From Rachicladosporium sp. CCFEE 5018 (lineage: Eukaryota > Ascomycota > Dothideomycetes > Cladosporiales > Cladosporiaceae), in assembly GCA_002077045.2 (NCBI GenBank), contig KZ111183.1, positions 120,759 to 160,700 of the forward strand: a DNA stretch of 39,942 nt. The letters are read 5' to 3'. The translations under genes were made by a program, and so were the position numbers. This document shows, in pieces, positions 20,482 to 30,600 of the stretch. Positions within the stretch are counted from its first letter, which is position 1. Each line of letters opens with the position of its first letter. Below the pieces are notes generated by a model, which did not search any database, was not told the origin of the DNA, and worked only from the letters and a program-made list of their open reading frames with translations.

Positions 20482-21018
20482 ATGCAGGTCAGGCCAGCCG
20501 CACGAACACTCCTGGCTTCACTACATCCTGCTACTGTGCCAAGTAGGCTTTATCATCAAGGCCCCATCCTCCTCGAAAAAGCCCTCCCTCCTCGCCGCAA
20601 GATCACCGAAGATGAGATCACCGAATCCTTCTTGAAAGGCTCCGGCCCAGGTGGCCAAAAGATTAACAAGACATCGTCAGCTGTGCAGCTGAAACACCTG
20701 CCTACTGGCATAGTAGTCAAATGCCAAGAAACGCGCAGTCGTGAGCAGAATCGCAAGTTTGCGAGGCAGATTCTTGGGGAGAGGCTAGATGAGATCGAGA
20801 AGGGTGGCGAGAGCCGAACTGCCATCAAGGCGGAGCGGGCAAAGTCAAAGAAAGCTAGTGCTAACAAGAAGACGAGGCGGAAATACAAGAAGCTCGCGGA
20901 AGGCAAGGAGGCGGTGGTTGACGATGCTGGATTTGTGGATGCTGCGGCAAACAAGACTATGCAGAGCGAGACCATCGAAAAGCTCGTGGCTACTGGGATC
21001 GAAGTTCCTCAGCCGTAG
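20482..21018 (+). CDS. Mitochondrial class I release-factor-like protein (GGQ domain, MTRFR/C12orf65 type)
   Basis: This is a 178-aa single-exon protein. The N-terminus (MQVRPAARTLLASLHPATVPSRLYHQG) is Arg/Ser/Ala-rich with few acids, as expected of a mitochondrial presequence. The RF-1 domain follows. GSGPGGQKINKTSSAV carries the GGQ tripeptide (residues 57-59) that triggers peptidyl-tRNA hydrolysis, then LPTGIVVKCQETRSREQNR. There is no codon-recognition domain, and the C-terminus is Lys-rich (SKKASANKKTRRKYKK). That layout matches the short rescue factors that act on stalled mitochondrial ribosomes rather than codon-reading RF1. The start at 20482 fits the presequence. Confidence 0.88.
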   Translation: MQVRPAARTLLASLHPATVPSRLYHQGPILLEKALPPRRKITEDEITESFLKGSGPGGQKINKTSSAVQLKHLPTGIVVKCQETRSREQNRKFARQILGERLDEIEKGGESRTAIKAERAKSKKASANKKTRRKYKKLAEGKEAVVDDAGFVDAAANKTMQSETIEKLVATGIEVPQP

Positions 21019-21749
21019 ATCAAGCCTGGATTGCGTGCCTGCGCTGCCCCAGAGGTTCCCAACCTCCCAATGCTTCGACAATGTGATCTCAGCTCGTGTC
21101 TAACATGCCGTATGAGACTCATAGACCACTGCAGTGTCACGGAGATAACGCAAAACAAAAGAGTGTCTCTTGCTGCCGTGGAAAACGTAGCCTCAGCTCG
21201 CGGTGCGGCTGATAGCACCACAAGAAGGCCATCGAGGATGGGCAAAGCGGGAGATCAAAGAACACGCGCTTGCGAGCCTGCATCAAGCCGCGTTCGTTGC
21301 ATTCGTGCGATGCGAAGGGCAATGGCCCAATCGCTCTCCAAGGCTTCCCATGTAAGCGTGCTGCTATCGACTGCACCGCGAGCACTTGTCTGTCGCGACG
21401 TCACACTTGAGAGCGTCGGGCGCTGTCACATGTCTTGAGCTCAATCAAGGTGTGTCTCTCCAAGGCGGTCCACTGTACATTCCATTGTTGCAGTGTGACA
21501 TATGACAGCGTTGGAGAGGCTGAGTCGATGTTGAGAGACATCGCTCCTTCCTCCAAAAGACAAGTCTCATGCGTGGCTTCCCACCACGGGCGACTCGATG
21601 TTGATACGTACATCGACGCGTCTCTTTGTTCACAACAGTCATATACATACCTATATGCCGACCGTCACATATACTCACGCCATTACCTGCGACCCCTCAG
21701 TAACCTCTTCTACTACCATCACTACGACTACAACATTCCACAAGCAAAC
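21019..21749. other. Intergenic; pyrimidine-rich leader at right end
   Basis: There is no supported gene. From about 21690 to the ATG at 21750 the plus strand is rich in CT/AC runs and poor in G (ctcttctactaccatc, caacattccacaagcaaac), typical of a fungal 5' leader, so it probably includes the transcription start of the next gene. Confidence 0.4.
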
Positions 21750-22208
21750 ATGTCCGACCTCGTCGGCATCCGCGAGCAAATCATCGGTTAATACTTCATT
21801 ACGCCTCATTCCGATGACAACGTACTGATGTTCTCAGCAAACGCAAAGATCATGCTCGCCACCCGCAACCCATCCACCTTCACTGCCAACTCCAGCACCA
21901 CCCTCATGACTAGCCCAGGGGAAACTGCCGTGGTTGTGTTCGGACAAGACAAGTACATCGCCGCCGTAATGGTCGGCCTCACGCCCGCAATCGAGAGCAT
22001 TGAATGTGCTACGCCCGAGCTTGCTATGCGAAAGCTATTCACCACCGTGTGCGAGGTTCTGGCGCTTCACATCCCGAAGGTAAGCTACTGAACACGTCTA
22101 TTCAAGTTACATGCTAATTAAAGGCAGCTTGGCATCCATCAACGTGCCGTACATGGAGGAGGGTGCTTCGATGATGATCTGATTGTGGAGAGTCTGAAGA
22201 AGAACTGA
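21750..22208 (+). CDS. Small conserved-looking protein, three exons, not recognised
   Basis: My model is join(21750..21786, 21838..22079, 22128..22208), 119 aa. Introns are 51 nt (GTTAAT, branch CTGAT, CTCAG; phase 1) and 48 nt (GTAAGC, branch CTAAT, GGCAG; phase 0). Both joins keep a single frame to the TGA, which is strong internal support. The protein begins MSDLVGIREQII and has alternating strand-like and helix-like segments (TAVVVFGQDKYIAAVMVG, then AMRKLFTTVCEVLAL). The compact alpha/beta pattern could suggest a roadblock/profilin-like fold, but I cannot assign a family. There is no signal peptide or membrane segment. Confidence 0.65.
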
Positions 22209-22321
22209 CGAAGGGCTGGTGCTGCTAGGAGGTGCGTTAAGGGTGTAAGTCGGGCGCTCAATGCGCCACGGAGAGAACGAGCGTTGGGTGTACGATAGCC
22301 GGTAGTACGAGAGACGATCTG

Positions 22322-23958
22322 CTATCTTCCACTATGCCTCATCATTTCCGCAATGTACTCATCTGCGCCCTCGACCTCCTCTGCAGGATCCTCCCAACCC
22401 CACTTCACGAGCCTGTTGCCTACACACGCCTGCAAATATTCCGCTCCAACATCGTCCTCTCTCCATGCTAGCTGAGTGACTTGTGCTGCTCTGTGCCCAG
22501 GCAGATGAAGTGCCTTTAGCTCACTGCCTGTTCGGAGAGAGAACAGCTGCACTTTGTGGTCAGCTCCTATCTTCGTAGCGGCGGCTACGAGACCTCTGGG
22601 AGAGATGGAAAGGGTAAGTGTCGTGTTCTCGTGTAGCATTGGGAATGACAGGAGTGCATTGCCCGTTCCATTTGGACGGAACCGAGTGTCGTACAGGCTT
22701 ATTCGGCGATTCGATGCCACCATAATCTGAGTGCCTCCACTTCGCGGTACTGTCTGTAACGCAGTGATCTGTGCACCGTGATTGAAACGATCACGCTTGT
22801 TGTCGGAGGAGCGAGTATCCCACAGGAGCACACTTCTACCAGTCCCTGCGGCGATGGTGGTTGCATCAAGCCAGTCCACCGAGCGAGTCTCGGCTAGGTC
22901 GCTAAGAGACTCTCCATGATCATCATGGTCCAGACACGGTAGATGCGTGACGCCCCGGGTAGCAGCTATGGCCATCGAAACCGGATCAAAAGGGTTGATG
23001 ACACACTGCCACAACGGGTCTCCCTCGAGACTGACCGTACGTAACTGAGCGGCGGTGTGGGGTGCTTCCACATACACGTTGTCTCTCGAGTTGTCCGTCA
23101 AGAACGCCAGTATCTTCGGGTCTCTCGCAGGCCACACAGACGTCGATACTATACACTGAGCTCCAAGAAACGACCATAAGTCGGTGTCGAGCGGTCCTGG
23201 AGAAACACGGGAACTGAGCCAGATACTTGTAGGGTCGAGACGTGCTGAAATGTTCCACGGGCTCTCGTACAGAGCCACATTCGAGCCAAAACCCAGTGCG
23301 GCAGTTGCTCCATTCCGCGTCGGATGTACTGCAAATAGTGACGGAGCTTGTACTTGAACGTCCTGTCGCGTCAAGTGCGATACGTGACTCTCGTCTGCAT
23401 TCGTCTGACACGGCCCAGTACCTAATTCGCGCGCTAAACGTCCCCCATAGGTAGCATTGCTCAGAATTTTCGATCGTTGAATCGTTTGCGCGGCTTGCTT
23501 CGTCCGAAACTGATGATCGAGCTTACGCTTCTTGACGGCATCTTGTTCATGCTTGACGTTGCTTGAGGAGTATCTCGCATTCGATGGTACTGCAGCGTCT
23601 GCTTGGATCTTGAAGTACTTTCGCTTTTCTTCATCTGCTCGAGTATACGCATTAGTGTTCTCTCCTGATTCGGCTGGACGTTCTTGTGCTGTTTTCTGTT
23701 TCGTTGCGGTCGCGGAGCAAGACCCCTCGGACTAGCACTTCAACGAGAAATTCTCCTCCTGCGCATATTGCCGAGCCATTCCTGCCTGAATCTCGAAACC
23801 CAAGCGGCAGTCCCACGCGATCATAAGACGCAGCAGAAAGATGCTCAGGAACCGATCAAATTGCAAGAGAGAGTATAGACCACCAAGGGCAGCTGTGATG
23901 TACTTACGCCCACGTATGACTTACCGTAGTAGTAGCCTGGAAGACTGCCCACGTTCAT
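22322..23958 (-). CDS. DCAF4-like WD40 protein (CUL4-DDB1 substrate-receptor type)
   Basis: My model is complement(join(22322..23634, 23925..23958)), 448 aa. The 34-nt first exon encodes MNVGSLPGYYY and stops at G/GTAAGT. The next exon opens after CACTAAT and GAGCAG with EEKRKYFKIQ. Joined in phase 1 they give the L-P-G-Y-Y-Y-D-x-E-K-x-x-Y-F motif typical of DCAF4/WDR21 proteins. A basic linker (DAVKKRKLDHQFRTKQ) and a WD40-type propeller follow, with visible repeats such as SVDWLDATTIAAGTGRSVLL then WDTR, and RISLYDTRF. DCAF proteins recruit substrates to CUL4-DDB1 ubiquitin ligases; this role is known for the family and inferred here. The first intron is long (290 nt), so exon 1 is the least certain part. 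Confidence 0.78.
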
Positions 23959-24263
23959 ACTGACTAGACACAGTCACTCCGAAGTCTACGAACATTGTCG
24001 AGATCAGTGGCTGGATAGTCCCACGATGTGCATAAGGCTTTGACATTTGACCTCGTCGGCAAGAACGAACGATGCTGAAGTTTGTGCTTGGCATGATGAC
24101 TAAGATTGAAGATCGAGCACTTCTCGAGAAGGCACAAGAGCCGAGGCGGCATCGTCATCAGCATCAGCGAGCTCATACGAAGTTCGAGTATCTACGACTA
24201 ACAGGTAACATATCAAGACTCCACTTTCCTCATCTCTGCCCCCTGTGCTCCTCTCATCTGTCG
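23959..24263. promoter_or_regulatory. Divergent promoter region, DCAF4-like / SelO
   Basis: About 300 bp separate the divergent starts. The SelO frame is open upstream to 24072, but that part (Arg/His-rich, no homology) is more likely leader. No specific site was identified. Confidence 0.35.
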
Positions 24264-26213
24264 ATGATCTCGCAACTGCGGACTTGTCCGAACACTATTC
24301 GCCACCGAGTAGCACAAATGACTTCCCACCTGAGCAGCAATGGCAGCAATGGGACTGCAGCTCACAGTACTCAGACATTCGCCATCCGCGCTCTACCTAA
24401 GAGTAACACCTTCACGAGTAATCTCCCGCCTGACGATCTCTATCCGACGCCACAGTCATCCCACAGCGCGGAGCGACAGAAGCTAGGTCCGCGACTGGTG
24501 AAGAGTGCGGCCTATACATACGTTCGCCCAGATCCATTCCCGAAAAGCGAACTCATCGGAGTCTCGAAAGCAGCACTACACGATCTTGCCATCGACCCGG
24601 CTTCAGTCGAGACGGACGACTTCAAAGACACAGTTTCTGGTCGAGGTATCATCACATTGAATCCCCGTACCGAGCCGAAAGACGACGACATCTACCCTTG
24701 GGCCCAATGTTACGGTGGCTACCAGTTCGGCTCTTGGGCCGGCCAGCTCGGTGATGGCAGAGCGATTTCCCTGTTCGAAGCGACCAATCCGTCGACGAAC
24801 GCCCGCTACGAGCTTCAACTCAAAGGCGCAGGTAAGACGCCCTACTCCCGCTTCGCAGACGGACGTGCCGTGCTTCGCAGCAGCATCCGCGAGTTCATCG
24901 TCAGCGAAGCTTTGCACGCTCTCAAGATACCGACGACCCGGGCGCTGTCAATGACAGTCGCACCTGAGGCCAGAGTCAGGCGAGAGACTGTCGAGCCAGG
25001 AGCGATTGTGGCACGCTTCGCGCAGTCTTGGCTCAGACTGGGGACGTTCGACCTTGCTCGATCTCGTGGAGACAGGGCCTTGGTACGCAAGCTAGCAGAC
25101 TATGCCGCTGTTCATATCTTCGGCGGGTGGGACCAGCTTCCTGGCACTTCCAAGTCCAAGGAAGACGCAGACGTACTCTCGTCTGCTCCCGGTCTGCCAA
25201 AAGATCAACTTGAAGGTTCAGCGGAGCATCAACAAAACCGCTACGCGCGCCTCTATCGCCACGTAGCCTGCCTCAATGCTCGCATGGTAGCCAGCTGGCA
25301 AGCATACGCATTCACCAACGGCGTGCTGAACACAGACAACACGTCCATCATGGGCCTCTCAATCGACTTTGGCCCCTTCGCCTTTCTTGATAATTTCGAC
25401 CCGAACTACACACCCAATCACGACGACCATTCAAATCGATACGCATACAAAAACCAGCCAAGCATCATCTGGTGGAACTTGGTACGGCTCGGGGAAGCAT
25501 TGGGCGAGCTGATCGGTGCAGGCGACCGCGTCGATGATCCGGAGTTCGTGGAGAAAGGGGTGAGGGAGGACTTCGCGCCCGAGCTAATCAAGCGAGCCGA
25601 GACTTTGATCGATGCGACGGGCGAAGAGTATCGCGGCGTCTTTATGGCAGAGTACAAGCGGCTGATGACTCTTCGACTGGGGCTCAAGACCAGCACGGAA
25701 GGGGACTTCAAAGAGTTGTATTCTGAGTTATTGGATACTCTTGAGGCATTGGAGCTAGACTTCAACCACACATTCCGCCGACTGTCATCACTCACCATCG
25801 CACAGATTGAGTCGGAGGAGCAGCGGAAAGAAATGGCCGGGCTGTTCTTCCACCACGAAGGTCTCTCCTCTCTCGCCGGTGATGAGCAAGCAGCACGAAC
25901 GCGTATCGCAAACTGGCTTAGCAAGTACCGGGAGCGCGTTGTGGGAGACTGGGGCGCCAAGTCTACTGCGGAAGAGGAGCGACTGAGTGGCATGAAAGCC
26001 GTAAATCCGAAGTTCATCCCGCGCTCCTGGGTACTAGACGAGATCATCGAGCGAGTAGAGAAGAAAGGCGAGCGAGAAGTGCTGGAACGGGTGATGGAGA
26101 TGGCGCTCAATCCCTTCGCGGAATCTTGGGGAGGAGATGCAGCAGAAGAGGAGCGATGGTGCGGCGATGTGCCGAGATATCAGCGGGCGATGCAGTGTTC
26201 ATGCAGCTCCTGA
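24264..26213 (+). CDS. FMP40: SelO/YdiU-family protein adenylyltransferase (Fmp40-type), mitochondrial
   Basis: This is a 649-aa single-exon enzyme of the pseudokinase-fold SelO family, which transfers AMP from ATP to protein Ser/Thr/Tyr. Yeast Fmp40 is mitochondrial and linked to redox control. Diagnostic stretches are YPWAQCYGGYQFGSWAGQLG then DGRA, the Lys-containing LKGAGKTPYSRFADGRAVLR then SS, IREFIVSEALHALKIPTTRA, and the DFG-like GLSIDFGPFAFLDNFDP. The C-terminus is QCSCSS, with Cys where animal SelO carries selenocysteine. I chose the ATG at 24264 because MISQLRTCPNTIRHRVAQMT resembles a mitochondrial presequence; a second ATG follows 18 codons later. The frame is open upstream to 24072 but shows no homology. 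Confidence 0.92.
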   Translation: MISQLRTCPNTIRHRVAQMTSHLSSNGSNGTAAHSTQTFAIRALPKSNTFTSNLPPDDLYPTPQSSHSAERQKLGPRLVKSAAYTYVRPDPFPKSELIGVSKAALHDLAIDPASVETDDFKDTVSGRGIITLNPRTEPKDDDIYPWAQCYGGYQFGSWAGQLGDGRAISLFEATNPSTNARYELQLKGAGKTPYSRFADGRAVLRSSIREFIVSEALHALKIPTTRALSMTVAPEARVRRETVEPGAIVARFAQSWLRLGTFDLARSRGDRALVRKLADYAAVHIFGGWDQLPGTSKSKEDADVLSSAPGLPKDQLEGSAEHQQNRYARLYRHVACLNARMVASWQAYAFTNGVLNTDNTSIMGLSIDFGPFAFLDNFDPNYTPNHDDHSNRYAYKNQPSIIWWNLVRLGEALGELIGAGDRVDDPEFVEKGVREDFAPELIKRAETLIDATGEEYRGVFMAEYKRLMTLRLGLKTSTEGDFKELYSELLDTLEALELDFNHTFRRLSSLTIAQIESEEQRKEMAGLFFHHEGLSSLAGDEQAARTRIANWLSKYRERVVGDWGAKSTAEEERLSGMKAVNPKFIPRSWVLDEIIERVEKKGEREVLERVMEMALNPFAESWGGDAAEEERWCGDVPRYQRAMQCSCSS

Positions 26214-27664
26214 TCGGAGGCCAGCCACGTGCTCGTATTCCGACTGCTGTATCGATCTTGGGCGAATATTGGACTCCCGAGTCCGTTGCATTGCTTGCAT
26301 ACGATCAACGTACCTCGCTTCGCCATCTCATGATCGTCGGCCGGGAGGTGCGCTACGCTGAAGCAGTAAGCAGGCGCTCGATGCGCAAATTATCGATCAC
26401 GAGAGACACCTTCACGCGAGCCGACAGACTCTTCGCGGCCACGCTTCAATGAATACATTACAAGGACTTTGTCGAAAGATCCCAGATCAGGCTCGTCTCC
26501 CCTCTTTGACAGGTCCGATTTTGTGTGTCCCGGCGAGCCTTCGGCGCTCTTGTCACGCCGTTGAAGTGCCCTCCGGCCTTACAAGCGTGCAAGCTCGCTG
26601 AATAAGTTGTTAGCAGCTAACGCTATCACCGCGCGCAGCATTAGCGTGACAATCTAATTGCTGGTCTGTGGAAAGAGGGTAGTGCTGAGTACTTACGTCA
26701 CACTCGTCACGCCAGCGAGCGACCTGGAGCCATATGATACCGAAGACTCTCTCAACAGACTGGAAGCTACTTATGCTACCATCGTGCGCACCGTGGCTGT
26801 TCCGGCACGCCTGCTGCTCCTTCGAGAAAGCCTTCTGCTGAGCACTCCCAGCACACTGGTTCTGCAAGCTCGCCAGCCCCAACCTTACAAGCGGTAGGCA
26901 TCTCTCGACAGGGTGTAAGCTCCTTATGCGACCATACTGTGGAAGGACCATGGCTGTCCTGACACACTTTCTGCTCCTTCGAGAGAGCGTCCTGTTGCGC
27001 ACTTCCGACCCACTCGTCACGCCTTTGACGGGCCCTCAATCATACCGGCCCGAGCATAGTCGCTCTCTTGAAAGCCTGGAAGCTGCTGTAGGTGCGACCA
27101 AGTGCTCCAGAAGTGTCACGAAACGCTTGCTGCTCTTTTGAGAGAGCGATGTTTCGAGCATGCTGCACACAGCACCGAAAGTCTCTCGGTTTTGCGAGCC
27201 TGAGCATGTCTGCTCTCTCAACATTCTCAAAGCTGCTTATGGTACTATCATGCGCACCACAAGTGCCATCACACAGTCACTGATCCCATGAGAGAGCGCG
27301 CCTTTGAAAGATTCACGACGGCGGCGACGACTTGTGCCTCTCGATAATGCATTGCCTAAAGTTTTGACCTTTGCAGCGCACTCTATAGATGCTCGAGTAA
27401 TGAGCATTTGCCATGGAGAAGATACAGGAGATTAGACTTCAGATCGTACCATGACACTGATGTGTGCTCTTACGGAGGTGGCGTTCTCGTATCGACTCCT
27501 GCAGCGCATATAACATTACCACAACCCGCTGAACAAATCCACGGAGAAGCATCTCAAGAATCGTAGGTATCATACAACTATCTCAACCTCGCCCGACTGA
27601 TTCTCCCACTCAATCTCCTCCAACCAACGTTCCGCGTACCCCTCGCCTTTGTCCCATTGCCATG
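26214..27664. other. Intergenic region with a degenerate tandem array
   Basis: The gap lies between the 3' ends of SelO and the DUF3684 ATPase gene. Its middle holds the ~155-bp tandem repeat listed separately. The flanks (26214-26590 and 27310-27664) show nothing recognisable. Confidence 0.5.
26590..27310. repeat. Degenerate ~155-bp tandem repeat, about five copies
   Basis: Units begin near 26593, 26748, 26902, 27063 and 27215, with spacings of about 155, 154, 161 and 152 bp. Shared landmarks are a ctctc-anchored start, a middle like gaagctacttatgctaccat / taagctccttatgcgaccat, and a tail like ctgctccttcgagagagcg followed by actcgtcacgcc. On the minus strand the tail translates as related peptides (AQQKAFSKEQQACRNSHG, AQQDALSKEQKVCQDSHG, ALSKEQQAFRDTSG). 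The period is not a fixed multiple of three and the frames change between copies, so a single repeat protein is not encoded as it stands. It may be a decayed minisatellite or a decayed coding repeat. Confidence 0.65.
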
Positions 27665-30600
27665 CTATTGCAACACCTCCACCAGCCTTTCGATATACTC
27701 CGTCATAAAGCTCTCCGTATGAAAACTATGCGCCTGCCCATGCTCATGCACAAGATTATGCGCCAACTCGTGACAAAGCGTCACGAACCAGTACACAAGA
27801 GCATTGTCCATCTGGCCCTCTTTAAACACGCGGAGGTTGCAGAATATCGATTGGCGGGAGTTGAACGCTATGCCGGCGCCGGACCCGTCATGGTAGATGT
27901 TGAGACTTGACTCGGGGAGGGTGAAGATTTGGCATAGGGTGCGGAGGAGTTGTGAGAAGGCTTCGATCGTGTCGCGGTGGCTGGCAATGAAGGTCTCTTT
28001 GTTTGGCGTTGAGCGCGATACGAAGACGCCCATGCTTAGACTCGGACAAGGCAGCTTGACGATATCCGTAGCAGGCGTCGAATCACAGTACGTCGGCGTC
28101 TCGGTCGCCAGATCCTTCGTCGTTGCCGGCGTAGCCAATGCTGAGCTATCAAACGGCCTTGTAGCAGCTATAGCATCCTTCAAGACCTTCTTCTCCGTGG
28201 AAGGTGATGGGTTCGGAGTGGTGTTGTGCTGAGGGCCGTTGAAGCCGAGTTGCCGGGTGAGGTTGCCGAAGAGAGACTTTGAGGGTTTGAGAGAGGGCGT
28301 TGGGCGGGTTAGTTGATTGTTGTTGTCTGGTGGCAAGCTTGGTGGAGGCGACTCGTTGAAGGCGCCTGGTATCCGTGCCTGTTGACTAGGCGGAGGTGTA
28401 GGTGGAGCTGTGAGTGGTAGCTGCTGTTGTTGTTGTCCCTTCGTGCCGTTCGACGAGGCCGTTGTCTGCTCGACGCTTCTTTGCTCCACATCGCGTTTCT
28501 GCCGTTCGCTCTCCGCAATCCTTGTCTCCGCAGCCTTGGCCCTCAATATCCGATCAACATTATACCCCTTCCTCTTCAGTCTGCCCAGATCACTCTCCAT
28601 CAATATCTCCAGAGCCAGATAATCCTGCTGCCTTGGTCTCTTCAATAACAGAGGCATCAACGCCCTACTGACTTCGTACAGATCACACCGCGAGGTAACA
28701 AAGAGCGTTGCATCTCTCTTGCTCTCCCTATGCAACGCCGCGCTGCGCTTCTCCATGAATTGCATCTTGTAGCCTTTCAATCGTCGAGTCACCTGTAGAA
28801 ACTCCGTGGCCTTGACTTTCATGTTGACCCCTAGCCATCGCGCGTCATGTCGAATCTGATCTTCGGTTTGATCGTGTAAGAACAATCGACAGCGTTCCAC
28901 GATCAGCTTTTCTAGCCTTTGTGCAGTGCTTTGATCGCGGAGAAGCTGTCCCATGCGTTGTTCATCTTGCACAAGCTTACTGAGGTAAGGCGTCTCCAAC
29001 GCTGCATAGAGACCCTCCAAAGTCTCTTCTTGTGGCGCGGCAACAAGATTCGATTGAAACAATCGATAAGTCGCGAAGTCATCTACAATGACCATTGTCG
29101 GGGCACTGCAAAGGGAGTACTCCTTGATCGTTGTTTCCTCGTCATCGAGATCACGAAGCTTCTCGCTGTCGTTTGTTGACGACACTTTGACAACTTCTTT
29201 GACGGCTAACAAACAAGGCGCAGTTCGTAATTGCGACCAGATAGACTTATCCTTCTTGAGGACAACGGCATTCTCCGCGACCCGTCGAAGCAACGACAAG
29301 TACTTCTCCGTCCCAAGGGTCTGAAGTAACCGACCAGGCTGCTTGATAAGCAATTGTGCTATCTCCGTGGCGCTAGGTTCGTGGGTGCTGCCAATACGGA
29401 GTAAGAATGCGTTAGCCTCAACCCCGAAATCGACAAAGTCGAGAATATCCCCGTAATTTGTAGCGTCACCGAGGTAGACACTCCTCGGAGCTACGAAGCG
29501 AACACTGCCATGTTTCTCATGGTTCATGATGGGGATGATAGGGGCAGTTCCGAGACGCTCGGCCAGATTACCGGATGGACCTATCTCGTTGAGACGGCCA
29601 GCGAAGTAGCCGAAAAGGGTCTTCGCCTGCATGATATCTAGCGGAGGCGCTTTCACAAGTCTTTCGGCGGCTATATCGATAGGCGGATGCATAGCGACGC
29701 CGAACATGGCATGTTGTGATTGCAGATCCTCCCGTAGCACACGGAATCGCAAGATTGCCGCCTTTGGATCGGCGTAGCACTGGTTAGGCTTTGCGATGAG
29801 ATTGCTTTTCTCGCCCGGGAACGGCAGGACGGGAAGAAAGGCTCTGTCGATCGTGGCCATGGGGTACTTGTTATACCCATGATGGAAGCAATTGACCACG
29901 AAGTACTGTAGCGCGGCCTGCTGAAGGTCGCTACCCATTGGCGCGCGGTTGAGAATGTCGACCAGAGCTGGCACATCTGGGTAGGGACGGAGACCGAGCG
30001 TCTTAAGGAATCGGCCTTCGGGGCTCTGCTGGCGGAAGAGGCCTGGCCAGTGGAGGATGGGCAGACCAAGCCGGCGGATGGCGTCGTTGGGTTCGTAGAG
30101 GTCGGAGAGGCGGTGGAGCTTGCTCTTGTTGAGTTGATCGCCCGAGCGGGCCTCAGCAGTGCAGATTGGCGTATCGCGAAGTCTCTTGATGTCCTCTGCG
30201 GGGATATCGTCTTTGACGCTCACGAGGTACTTGATGAGGTCGACATGATTCGACGAGTTCCCCTCATCATCTGCTGCCTTCCCGACAGACTTTGCCATCA
30301 AACGGTCGAAGACTACGTTGAGCTCCACTGTCTTCCGCACACCCAGCGCGAAGAGGAACTTTTCCTTCACACTCTGTAGCCCGACGATCGTCGGCAGATC
30401 ATCAAATACCTTGACACTCGCGAAGTACGCCTGCGGCGGTTTACGCATGCCGGACTTGGTCGGTATCACGGTCAGCGGCACCAGTAGCTCGACCACCGTC
30501 TGCTTAGAGCTCTGACTCAATGACTCCCAAGCCTTGCTTATCACAGGCAGCACTTGCGATGCGACAGCAGGCGTGGAGTCGATGGTCTGTCCAGCGCCGA

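Noticed and set aside
24072..24263. Upstream start for the SelO-type protein
   Set aside because: The added 64 residues are Arg/His-rich with no family similarity, while 24264 gives a plausible presequence.
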